Assembly (NCBI GenBank): GCA_030063045.1
Contig: JAQSEB010000017.1
Span: 1,674,001 to 1,738,000, forward strand
Direction: 5' to 3'
Origin: Pratylenchus scribneri
Taxonomy: Eukaryota; Nematoda; Chromadorea; Rhabditida; Pratylenchidae
Length of the DNA: 64,000 nucleotides
The position numbers were made by a program, and so were the translations under genes. Below the pieces are notes generated by a model that ran no database searches, had not been told where the DNA came from, and worked only from the letters and a program-made list of their open reading frames with translations. This document shows positions 34,162 through 45,489 of the stretch, in pieces. Numbering within the stretch: the stretch's first letter is position 1; each line of letters opens with the position of its first letter.

Positions 34162-37100
34162 TTATGCGGCTGTTTGGCTGGAACGTTGAATGTGGGTTGC
34201 ACGTTCCTGCAAATTGGAAATTATTTTATAATGCCATTTTCGATTGTCAAAATTGAAATTTCCAATAACCGCCATTCGGTACCTGGGTGATACATTTGTA
34301 TAAAGCTCATCAAGTAATAATAACCAAATTTGGGAAGATCATATATCATTGGAAAGCTTAAAGAGTCCTCTAAAATTAGGTCATTTAAAATTTTATGAAT
34401 TCAGGGTTTAAACTCGATAATTTTGGAGGAAAAGCCATTTTTTCTATAGGATATTTTTAGTTTTAAAAGATTAATTAAGCCACTTTGTAGAGGACATTAA
34501 TTTCTTTCGAATGATATATAGTTTTCTTGAATTGGTTACTTCCTTTTTTTAGCTATGGCCAAAAGAAAGATTAGCTGGTACTGAAATGATAACAGTCCCA
34601 TTTCAATTTCCAAAACATACTTCTCCCTCTTTATTGTAGAGAATTGTGTGCACATTTGAGCCAACCCCAAAGGACTCTTCCCCATCAAAAATCAGTTGTT
34701 CCGGCGGTGCATGCAGACCACCCTGGTTTCGGGCCCAAACTTTGAGGCGAGCCAATGGGCGAAGGGTGAAATTGGGTGGCACCGTGTAGACAATTTCACG
34801 TTTACCTGAATATCATCCAATTTTGTCCTCAATTTCTTCCTTCCATTTTTACCATCAATTCGTCTTTTCAATTTCCATTCCCCAATGTTTTCCTCCTTGT
34901 TTCGGTGTGTGTTCTCCAAAACCACATATTTCCCCTCCGGTGATGTCTCCAAAATGGCCACATTCCCTTTGGCCGATCGTTGATAGGATTGGCGCGAGGA
35001 AGTTTCGCCCTTCACAACGCGCATTGTTTCTGCACATTAATTCGTTAAATTAATTCCCAAAATTAATTATTTTATATTTGCCATTAAAATAGTCAAGAAT
35101 TGTATTTTGCTATTGCTACTCTATTAAAGTGGAGTGATTACTATATGCCCTGAGGACTCTTCAGTTTTCAGCTCCTTTCCTTTTCCTCTCACTTGTCAGC
35201 CAATTGAGGTTAAGAGAATATGTTCTTTTGTCCTATGCCATTCCTTACATTGTGACGTATCGTATATCTACATTGATTACAACTTAAGGCGGTAAAACGT
35301 CGATTTTACAAAGGTATCGGTTTTAAAATTTCAATTTTTGTAAAAAAAACTCGGTTTCGGTTTCTAATATTTTCGGTTTTAAAGAGCAAAAATTCTCAAT
35401 TTCGGTTTTAAATTTATCGATTTTCCCAAACCGTAACCGGCTTTGAACAACCTTAATTACAAATTGACTTATGTTAGTAAATATCCTTTTTTTATTGTTT
35501 TTAAATTATCTTTTCCTTCCCTAATTTCAATATCTATTCTCCACAACATTTACCTGTATCGGCCACTTCATTGATTCCCGTTGTGCGAACCTATTAAAAA
35601 TAGGCCAAATCAACCAATCAATCAATCCATTAATGCCCCAAAATTGACTGACCACTTGTTCCACTAATTGTTTCAGCCCAGGTCCATCCCCTTCGCCCTC
35701 CAGCATCCGTCGATAGATGGCAATTTCGGCATCCAACGTTTGTTTCGTGTCCAACAACATTTGTAATTCCACCATCAATGCTTGGCATTCATCGCGCATT
35801 TTCTTGATTTGAGCATCCTTCGCATTCAGCGCATCCTCATATGCCCGTTGGTCATCTTCGATTTGATAGTTCAATTCTTGGATTTGTTTCTCCAACAGTG
35901 CATTCTATTTAAATTTGGGTAAATGAATATTATATTATTTCCATTCATTCTTCCATACCCTTCCTTCCAAATCGCCCAATTTTCCCCGTAAATCGGTCAA
36001 TTGTTGTCTCAATCTCTTCAATTCATCCTTCGCATATCCTTGTTCCATATTTTGCCGGGCAGATTGTGTCTCAATTTCTTGCACCTTCAATTTGTACCAA
36101 GACTCAATGTCCTGTCGATTCTTGTTGTTCAATGCATCATATTCATTGCGAATATCCCGAATGGCAGAGGCCAATTCATTACGGAAGAATTCACGATTCT
36201 CATTTGTGGTATCGCGGGCGGCCATCGCTTGCAAATCTTTGATTTCTTGGTCATGAGAACTGAAATGAAATATTAAATGAATGGAATTGGATGAATGAAT
36301 TCACCGTCGAACGAAGTCAATTTCTTCCAACAATGTTTGAACTTGATTTTGATAATCAATTCGGTTCAATGTTTCCTGGTCCAATTCCGCTCGAACTCGT
36401 TGCAATTCCGCCTAATAATTCCCAAATTTATATTCGCTTCAAATAAACCTTATTTCCTCTATTATTGCCTCCTCCTTCTCCTTCTAATAAGAGTCCCTCT
36501 CTCTAATAATGCCCCATTTTGAGGATTTTTAAGATGAAAACATTAAAAATATGAATTTTTGCCCCTTTGATGGGTCTCTGAAAAATAGTAGCCCTGGGGG
36601 AATTAATAGAGGAAATATGGTATTCCACAAAATTTACATGTAATCGGCCATTTTCTTTTCTCAATCGGCCCAATTCCTCTTCCAAAAGTGCAATTCGCCG
36701 TTTCAGCAAATTTATTTCCGCTTCCAAATTGCTCAATTGAACCAACAATTCGTCCAATTTTTCCTTGTCCGCCCCTCTTGCCCGCACTGCTTCCTCATAT
36801 TTCCGCTTTTGTTCATCCAATTCTTCTTGCAATTTTCGTACTTGTTGTTCCAAATCCCTTCTCGAATTCGATGTATCATCGATCAACTTTTTTGCCTCCT
36901 AAAACCAAATTAACCCTCCGGGCATTTCCCCCAATTTGTTCCGAACATTTATTTCACTTTCGTACATTGTCCGAATTGTGACCGTGTCTTTTCCCTTCCT
37001 TCCAGCCAACATATCCAAATCGGCCTTCAATTTACGATTTTGTGCCTCCAGGAAACGAACCTTCAAAATCAAATTTTAATTCATTTAAATCATTTATTTC

Positions 37101-37488
37101 CCACTTTTTCAATATAGCTGGCCAATCGATCATTCAAATCACTTAGCTCCTTTTTCTCCCGGTCACGGGCATCCCGAATTTGGGCGGCATTTGTGCCAAA
37201 CGGGGAAACGCCGCCACCGCCGCTGACACTTGAAGTCATCGTTTCCGTAACAATTTTCAATACTCGATTGCCGGTGGCTGAAAAAATGAATGGGGAATTT
37301 TTGTGAGAAAAATGCGCCAAAATGTAGTTGGGATTTTGGGGCAATGGAATGGATAATCTCCCTGCCCAACAAAATCGATTTTCATAAATCTCACCGGGGC
37401 CTCCAGTGTTGCTGGAATAGGTGGTCGAATTGCGGTTGAAGCCGGGCCGAGCCGAAATTGAGGAACGATAATCTTGTTCAGTGGCCAT
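34162..37488 (-). CDS. Cytoplasmic intermediate filament protein, lamin-like invertebrate type
   Basis: Structural filament protein of epidermis or intestine. The ATG at 37488 opens a Ser-rich head ([17 protein letters not shown], later [12 protein letters not shown]). The rod starts with the family signature [35 protein letters not shown] and runs through coil 1B and coil 2. It ends with the rod-end motif [16 protein letters not shown] lamin tail domain follows ([27 protein letters not shown], then [15 protein letters not shown]). The last exon, after a long intron, reads [14 protein letters not shown] and stops at 34162, as expected for invertebrate filaments. Rod introns are short with canonical ends. 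Two introns carry repeats (35280-35460 and 36444-36623). Identity is firm; the subtype (IFA, IFB or other) is not decided. Confidence 0.94.
35280..35460. repeat. CGGTTT-rich intronic repeat
   Basis: An intron of the filament gene contains repeated TTTCGGTTT words ending in CCGTAACCGGCTTTGAACAA. The same vocabulary (GGTTTCGGTTTAACC, GAACCGTTT) appears in family B elements within atg-2, so this may be a related fragment. Confidence 0.4.
36444..36623. repeat. Short inverted-repeat element, family E copy 2
   Basis: About 180 bases bounded by AACCTTATTTCCTCTATTAT and its near-complement TTAATAGAGGAAATATGGTA. It lies in an intron of the filament gene. The termini match the segment at 26174-26364. 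Confidence 0.6.
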
Positions 37489-38806
37489 TGGTGGCACCTT
37501 TTTTGGTTACTTTGAACTAAAGATGAATGGAAATGGAATTAGTAGGAAGAAACGGTGATGACGAGGGGACGAAACTGTCGAGAATGGCGGGGTTGGGGTT
37601 TGGGGTGATGTGATGGTTTTGGGGGAAAATTTAGGCGGAAAATGATGGCGAAAAGGTGGTGGACTTAAAGGGAAGGGGAAAATTGGGGACGAGGACGAGA
37701 ATGACGCGTCTTCTTCCTCCCTCCTTTGAGTAATCGGCGGCAAAAGAAGAAGGATTGGAATTGAAGGTGGAAATGGATGGATGGGACGGTTTCGGGGATG
37801 GTTTGGGGGGGGGGGGGGCGGATTGTAATCAATTTGCCCGCTCCCTGCACAAATTCAGAAACGGTGTGGCGGAATAAAAGGGTTCAAGGCTGATTGCACT
37901 GCGCAAATAACAGCAATATTGGAAAAAGGAATGAAGGAAGGAAGGAAGGGGGAAGAGCAAATTAATTGGATGATGGTTGAATTAAAGGCGAAATGGGGCG
38001 CCGATTGAGGCGCGAGAAAAGTTTGGAGAGGAAGAGGAGGCGGAGGGGCCAAGTGGTGCTTTTTTGGATGGGCCGGCTGGCTGAATTGTGGGCTGCTTTC
38101 GGGGGTCCTCTTTCATATTGCTTTTGTGTGTGCATTTTGTTTGTTGTGAGCTTTTGACGGCAAAAAAAGCAATTGGAGGAATGAAAAGGAGGAGGGAAAG
38201 AAGGTGGAGGATTACTTTGGAGCATGGAATTGGAATGGATTTTGCTTGTTCCCTCACCCAACAACCACTTTTGCCCCTCATCCATTTGACAACATTCAAT
38301 TCTGCATGTTGTTGTTTGTCCCTCCGGAATGTCCTTCCTCTCCCCCTCCGGGGTCGTCGTCCATTCGGCCTTTGCAAATCCTCCATTTTCCCCCAATTCC
38401 AATCCCCGCAATTCCGCCAACAACGCCTGACAGGAACCGGTCGTCCCCTTTCCAAATTCTCCTTCCACGTCGTCCATCCACCACCGCCAAAATGGCCTCG
38501 CCCCCTCCACCAGCCATCACCCATCGACCATCCAATTGGCTGACTCCATGGTTGGTTAGTGCGCGAAAAAAACTTCCCATTTGCTGTGTTTGCTGCCGCC
38601 GCACATTTTTTTGCCTTTTCCTCTTTCCCTTTGTTGGGTGTACAATTTCTTGGAGGCAAAGGCAAGGGGAATAGAATTGATGTGGCCAAATTGAAGGCGG
38701 CAACCCCTTTTGGCCCTACTATATGCAATATTGAACAAATGGAGGGAATTTTATTTAAATGAATTTGGAAATAGATGAAACACAAAAAATAGAATTAGTA
38801 AAATAT
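37489..38806. other. Upstream region of the filament gene, no gene supported
   Basis: Overlapping frames exist on both strands, but their translations are Pro/Ser/Lys-biased and unrecognisable. There is a 14-base G run at 37805-37818 and GGAA repeats near 37930-37950. This is probably the promoter and leader of the filament gene, running up to the minisatellite. Confidence 0.45.
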
Positions 38807-39428
38807 GAACAGGCGGAATTATTTATTGGGGCAAAAACACAAACAGGCGAATTATTTATTGGGGCAAAAACACAAACAGGCGGAATTATTTATTGGGGCA
38901 AAAATACAAACAGGCGAATTATTTATTGGGGCAAAAACACAAACAGGCGGAATTATTTATTGGGGCAAAAACACAAACAGGCGGAATTATTTATTGGGGC
39001 AAAAACACAAACAGGCGGAATTATTTATTGGGGCAAAAACACAAACAGGCGGAATTATTTATTGGGGCAAAAACACAAACAGGCGGAATTATTTATTGGG
39101 GCAAAAACACAAACAGGCGGAATTATTTATTGGGGCAAAAACACAAACAGGCGGAATTATTTATTGGGGCAAAAACACAAACAGGCGGAATTATTTATTG
39201 GGGCAAAAACACAAACAGGTAGAATTATTTATTGGGGCAAAAACACAAAGAGGCGGAATTATTTATTTGGGCAAAAACACAAACAGGCGGAATTATTTGG
39301 GGCAAAATACAAAGAGGCGGAAATAGTGCAAAAACACAAAACAGGCGGAAATAGTGCAAAAACACAAAACAGGCGGAAATAGTGCAAGAACACAAACAGG
39401 CGGAATTATTTATTTAGGCAAAACAGGC
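38807..39428. repeat. 34-base minisatellite array between the COE and filament genes (array 2)
   Basis: About 14 units of 34 bases, with parts AGGCGGAATTATTTATT and GGGGCAAAAACACAAAC. On the right come three 28-base variant units (GGCGGAAATAGTGC) and a final degenerate unit. The unit is the reverse complement of array 1 with a 4-base addition (TTAT) and one extra A. All three plus-strand frames stay open through the array, because 34 is not divisible by 3 and no phase creates a stop. Confidence 0.95.
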
Positions 39429-39741
39429 ACAGAATTAGATTTTAAACAAGCACAAAACTTTTTCTTTCCATCATATCATAGTTTCTTCCCATATAAAGGA
39501 AATTTATTTTTTGATGATTCCTCGTTATGTTCATTTCCCGAAAAATATATTTATCAAAATATTTCAAAAAAAGAGATCAATTCATTCAAATCCCCAATTT
39601 GTGATTTGTTCTAATAAAATTCTTCCCAAATTCTCCTTTTCATTTTCATCAATAAGCTCCAGGTTTTTGCAAAGTTTGGAGGGCGAATGGATTGCCGAAG
39701 GGGGAAAAACCTGCAAACAAAAAGAGGATCATTTTAATCTT

Positions 39742-42700
39742 TTAGCATTGAATGGAGAATGGACCGGCTGGAGAATTGAGGAAATTTGCAGCCGCAACGG
39801 CTGCAGTCCCATTCGAATATGGGGCATAAGCGGCTGCCGCACTTGAAGCCAATCCGGCCATGGCATTCGCTTGACCGGCGGCATAAAGTGCCCGAGGCGA
39901 TGCATGGGCGCGGGCATAATCGGCAACGAGATCCGCTAAAATTTAACGGAATTAAAGTAAAAATATGGAAGAAATACCTGAATCGAATGGATATGCCGCA
40001 TAATGACTTAATTGTTCAGCTGGCGTTCCATAGCTGAAATTAAATGGAAAATAAAGAAAATGTCAAATTGGGCGAACCGATTATAAAGTGCCTCGGCCAA
40101 ATCGGCTGCCCTCCGCAAAATGACCTCTTTTGGCAATCGGTCTGGGTCATTTGGATATTTTGGAAGTAATTTTTGCAAACGATGAAATCCGTAGTCAATA
40201 TTTGGTTCGGACAAAGCTAATAAGATAAATAAATGCCAAAAAAGGAGGGAGAATAACTCACAAATGAATGTGAATCGAATTGGATTGGAACGCAATTTTG
40301 GGCCAGGTTGCCCTTTGGGCGAACAAACGACAACATCCACGGAGCCAGCATTCGTTCGGGCCGGAATATTTGCTTTGATTGCCTGTTGAGTGACCACCTT
40401 TTGCCCCCAAATATTAATCCAATTTCGCATTCCAATGGGGCACAAACCTCACTCCAGGCCACCGTATTCCCAAAGAGCACCTGGAGCCCATTATGGAAGT
40501 TTTCGCCAATTAAAATGGCCGTTCCCCCTCCTTGGCACCATCCATCCGATGGGAAAATGTGTTTGATGGTTGGAATGGTGGATGATTGTTGTGGGACCAT
40601 TCCACCACCAGCGCCAGATTGATTTGTGCCATTGGCATTTTGGGAGGAGGATGAGGGCATCGATGGCATTTCTGTTGGAAAAAGGAACATATGGTACAAT
40701 TTATGATTGATGGGATAATATTATGAGGGGGAATATTGAGGGTGCCAAAATTGAGTTCACTATTCACCTTCCACGGTGCCCGGTTCGCTGCTTCCTCGTT
40801 TCACCCTTCGGCCATGCTTTGAATTGTTATGGACGAACATATTCTCGGAGACGGCCAATACGTCAACATCCTATCAATTGGAATTTTGATTATGCAAAAT
40901 TAATCAAAATTGGGTCTAACCACTCGAGGTGTCATGCAAAGGACCACCTAAAATGATGCAAAATTTGCCTTTATTAATTCCTTTTTATTGGATTCACCTG
41001 GAATCGGCGCATATCCCTTGGATTTCCGGCATTTTTTAGACCTATGAAAGAATTCAAAAATTCATAAAAAAAAATTGGGAAAATTTAATAACAATTTTGG
41101 TTGCATTTGAGGAAGAATTTGAGGAAATATTTGTCGATGATCACCTGCATTAAATTAAATTAATTTTATTAAATTTATTGGCCCTAACCGGATCACTGGG
41201 CGTCTCATTTCGATTGCCACAACTCTTTTTGTCACAACACCGTGAGCACATCACCTCATGGGTGAGCAGCACTCGCTGCATTTCCGGATTCTTGTCCTGG
41301 CCTTCATAGGCGATTGCCTGCTTCGTTTGTGAGTCAACCTTCAATTGTAAAAATATTAAACAATTCATTCCCGCAAAATATTATCATTTAAATGGCCATA
41401 AATTTATCAATTCCAATAATTCCTAAGGTTCTTCTCTATTCATCCTACTGTACCCCCACTTTTGCCTAATCAACCCGTCACCCTATCAATCAAATATTGC
41501 CCCAATCCACCATTTATAAACCAGCCCTTTTTTCCTCACCGTATGTTTTTTACTCTCCACATTATTACCATATTTTCCCGCCCAATTAATAATGAATTAA
41601 AGTTGATTCGCCTCTATCATTCATTGGGTCATTGGGAGCTTTAGGTCTTCGGTGAATACCAGGGAGAGAGCCAAGGCCCAGCAGCTCTCGCCCCAAACAA
41701 TTTTAGCCCTAGACTAGGATTAATAAAATTAAATTTAATTCTTCCAAATTCCATTTTTTCCCTCTAATTCATTGCCCTCTTTTTTCCTTTCACTCACCAA
41801 TCGCACATATAGTTCCTGTTCAGTGCGAATTCCTGCAAAAAAGGGTAAATTGTGAATATTGTTGATGCCATTTTAAAATCCCCTTCCCAAACAATGGCCA
41901 GGCATAATCCCCTGGAGAGGCAATTAAGCGGGGGCATTAAATCCACACCTTCAAAATATAATGAGGATTTCCTGCCATCCACACAATGGCCAGGTCAACC
42001 ACCAACCCCCTTTTGGGCCCATTAATGAGTGTTTTGGAGTCAATTGCGCAAGTGGGTGATGACCACCGTTGGTGCGTAAATCCCTCCTCTCATCAGCCTA
42101 TTGAAAACACAATGGAAAAGGGCATTGGCCTAAATTGCTGCTTTTTTGGCTCCCCTTCCCTCTTTCCTCCCTTTCCCGCATAAACACAAGCTTTGCTGCT
42201 TTTACGACCATTTTACGGCCCCAAGGGGCCAAAAGTGGATTTTGTGGGGTTGGTTTAATTAGCGAAATTACGTCCGAATGTGCGCCCATTTTTATTGCGC
42301 ATCCACGGCGAGGCAATGTGGCCAAAAAGATCCAATTTCATGTTTGGCCCTGGGGCCAATGCCAAAATATCCAGGAAAGGAAGGAAAAAGAAGGAAGTGG
42401 CATAAACGAATTAGCGGGACACTTTTAATTACGGATGGACCAAATACATATATGGGGGGGGGGGGGGGGGGGTCAGTCTATTCCAAAAGCGAAAAGCACT
42501 TCCTCCCGAAAGGACTTTGTTGTTTTGCTCATCCAAAAGAGAGTCCTCAAATTCAATGTCCTATTTCCCTTTTCTCCTTTAATCCATGGCCCCGCCGGTT
42601 GCCTAATTGGATTACGGTCAATTACATTGGAAGAAGGGATGGATATGTGGATTATCCTTTGGCCCACAAATATATCCATTTGACCCATCAAAACATCCAC

Positions 42701-43394
42701 TCTGCCAATTCAGTACTTATGGAGTTTGGGCCCCTTTTGGGTCAATTGGAGAAAAGTGAAGGTCTCCCTTTTGGTCATCAGGATTAGGATTAAGGTCATT
42801 TAGGGTCAATCAGGGATAGGATATCATTTCAAATAACCCCCAACACCCTATCCCTAATCCTGATGACCCAAAGGAGGGACCATTCACTTACCCTTTCTCA
42901 ATAAAAAAGGGAAGTAAACCGAAACCATCCATTCAATTCAATTCACTGAATTCACCAAAATGTTCTGACCATTATTGAAGAGCAGCGAAACTCGATAATG
43001 AATTCCATTGTTTGTGCGTTCGCCGGGCACCTCTTTCTCCTTCTCGACAAATCCGGCAAAGCAGGCCTGCTCAATTTCGATTGGCTGATTTGTGCGGTCA
43101 TAGAGGTTGACGGTGAAATGGAAAAAGTTGGATTTGCGCAAATTATTCGGCGGCGGATGCTCAAAATGGGCTCGGGCCAATTGGGCACTGGAAATTGAGG
43201 GAAATTTGGGTGGAATTTTGGCCGGAAGGAATTCACCTGGCCGCATTCACATCCGCCAATTGGACGTGAACATTTGGGGCGGGCCAACATTGCAAAAGGG
43301 CAGTTTCGCTTTTGACCGCCGAGCGAAGTAAATTGTGGGCCGATTCGCCGGGCTGAGCAGCAGTGCCGAACCCGAAAAGGCCAGGATGGTACAT
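39742..43394 (-). CDS. COE/EBF transcription factor (UNC-3 type)
   Basis: COE proteins are zinc-knuckle, Ig-like/HLH DNA-binding regulators; C. elegans UNC-3 sets cholinergic motor-neuron identity. After an N-terminal exon (ATG chosen at 43394, [10 protein letters not shown]) the DNA-binding domain reads [33 protein letters not shown], then [20 protein letters not shown]. The diagnostic zinc knuckle [14 protein letters not shown] and [11 protein letters not shown] follow, then the FLKCNQNC type segment, [14 protein letters not shown] and [14 protein letters not shown]. The IPT/TIG domain is [31 protein letters not shown]. The helix region is [19 protein letters not shown], then [18 protein letters not shown]. 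The C-terminal tail is short and Ala-rich, ending at 39742. A family D repeat and a 19-base G/C run lie in introns; a 24-base C run lies just upstream. The start codon is the weakest part of the model. Confidence 0.92.
41395..41735. repeat. Dispersed repeat, family D copy 2 (COE intron)
   Basis: Shares TATTCATCCTACTGTACCCC, TATCAATCAAATATTGCCCC and TCGCCCCAAAC with 25199-25535, in the same order and spacing. This copy contains extra text around AGGGAGAGAGCCAAGGCCCA. Both copies are intronic in unrelated genes. Confidence 0.65.
42454..42472. repeat. 19-base G run
   Basis: Uninterrupted G on the plus strand, in an intron of the COE gene, so C in that gene's sense direction. Long G runs can form quadruplexes and change length easily. 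Confidence 0.9.
42761..42880. repeat. Imperfect hairpin in a COE intron
   Basis: The left arm (42761-42787), including CTTTTGGTCATCAGGATTA, pairs with the right arm (42854-42880), including TAATCCTGATGACCCAAAGG. Inner segments CAGGGATAGG and CCCTATCCCTA add further pairing. It may be a small inverted-repeat insertion. Confidence 0.65.
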
Positions 43395-45489
43395 TTGGGG
43401 GGAAGAAAAGCGATGGCTGGAGGAGGCGATATCAGCGGAAATTCCCAACAGGGCCAATCCTTCCGAGAATACTTTTATGGTCGGTGGGGCCCAGTTGGAG
43501 GATGGATGGATGGATGGATGGATGGGATGAGGCAGGGCCAGGATGGAAACGGCGGATAATGGGGAAGGGGGAGGGTCGCCGCCGGGGAATTGGCGCCGCC
43601 GATTGGCTGCCTCCCCCCCCCCCCCCCCCCCCCCCCAACATTGCCGCAATGCATTTTGGTGCCTCGGGGGAAAAAGGGGGAAATGAGGCTTCCCTGCCCC
43701 CTCAACTACCATAAACCGCCTTTGGAATGGCCAAAAAGGGAGTCCAAAATGGCCAAGGGAGGAGGATATTCATCCAATTCCGAGGAAATGAAGGAAATTT
43801 TGTGTGCAAAAGAATTCCATTGGAATGCAGGCGGATGATGCCAAAGCCAAGGAATATACATACAAAAGCGAATTATGGTATGGCCATCATATTGATTTCG
43901 GCTATTTTTGGTTAAAAAGGGGAATATTTCAATCAAAATTTTCTGACCATATTGATTCATTCCCCCCTTCTTTATTGTTGTTTGGTTTTACGATCGCAAC
44001 AATTGGCAGCTTCGCCCTCCGGGGCCATTCATTCATTCAAATCCATTTCCTTTCCTTTCATTCAAATTCATCCTCTCTCTTCCCCTTTTGTGTTTTCCCC
44101 AAATTCATTCAAATGCGACGTTAAATTGCCGGCCGTCTGTCAGCCATGTGCCATCCCCAATATACTACCCATCTCAATATTCTCCATATGCCCCTTTTTT
44201 GTCAATTATTTCGACAGATCTTGGCGCCGATCTCTTCCGGTCGAACTGTTGCCTGAAGCGATGACTGACAATGAGAATTTGCATAAATGATGGATGAACC
44301 GGGAAAATGGAATGAAATTGGCCAAAGATTGAGGACAAACACCCACAAAATATTAAATTAAAGATCTCCGTTGCCATTTTTGGCTGGTAAATGTTGCCTC
44401 TTAAGAGGTCCAAATGTGCCAATTCTTGAATTTATCCTTTTAAATGTTTCCAACAAAAATTTATCCGGCTGACTCCGAGAAAAAGATAAATTGGGCCAAG
44501 TGGTTGGAATGGAGGAAGAAGCAAAATGGATGGATGTCCGCCGGGAATTGGCGGGAAAGTGCCGAGAAGATTTGGGCAATGGTGTTGGAAAGGGGGGGGG
44601 GATGAATGGAAAGGCGCAACTTTATGGGCTAGAAGGTCTTACTGCCCGAAAAATTGGATGGCCCACTCATTCTTCAGGGAGCATCTTCCTCGAATGGGAG
44701 GGGAATATCATGTCTCATCCAGTTGCCGAATTTGATGCAAATTTGCATATCCCCCGTCCGTCATTGGTTTGATGGATATTTGTCAAAATGGACATGTAAA
44801 TTTGAATAAAAATAGTTGAATTATATCTTCAAAGGCAGGTGTGGGAATAATTTTTGCCATATTTAAGTGGAATGCATTAACTTATCTTCTTGATTTTTTA
44901 ATTGTGGTTTTGATGTTTGATTAAAATGCATTTTCATTCTGCCTTTTCAATGAAATTTATGATACGATGAAGAATTAATTTCCAAAAAAGTGTTTTAAAA
45001 CATTTTGATATTTCTATTTTATTTTTTATCGGTTCACGCTTCACGGTTCTACTTTTTTCCATTAATTCTCAGTGCCGAATCGACGCTGTCGAATCCGAAT
45101 TGTTCCGTCTTTTTCCTTTTATTACGGTAGCGGTACCGTATCTATAATCAAAAGTCATATTTTTGGCATTTTATTTTTTAGGATAAAATATCCCAAAAAG
45201 AATAGACAGTACTGAAAAATAAGAGAAAAAGAAATAAAGGAGTAAAATTGCCTAACGCAAAAATCCTCCAAATCCAATCGAAAATTGGGCGAATTGTTTT
45301 GTTTGGATTGGAATTGGAAAGTGAATAGAAATCGGGGAAAATGTTTAATTATTGTCGTAAAAATGTGATAAGTTCCTTTTACCCTTATTAATAAAACAAA
45401 ATACCTATTTTTCAATATAATTCAGTCAGAAATCAGAATAATGCTACACAATCATAATTTTCAGCTTGATTAGAGTTGAATTGCTTTAA
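43395..45489. other. Intergenic interval upstream of the COE and RASSF genes
   Basis: Divergent promoter space. The left part has GGAT repeats (43500-43524), a 24-base C run (43613-43636) and frames that are glycine/proline runs only. The middle and right parts have short frames without similarity and become AT-rich towards 45489. No gene is supported; the COE 5' leader probably lies in the left part. Confidence 0.45.
43613..43636. repeat. 24-base C run
   Basis: Uninterrupted C on the plus strand, about 220 bases upstream of the chosen COE start, so G in that gene's sense direction. Exact length may be a sequencing estimate. Confidence 0.85.

Noticed and set aside
37982..38785. 267-codon minus-strand frame upstream of the filament gene
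   Set aside because: Composition is low-complexity and overlapping frames on both strands are equally open; no recognisable protein.
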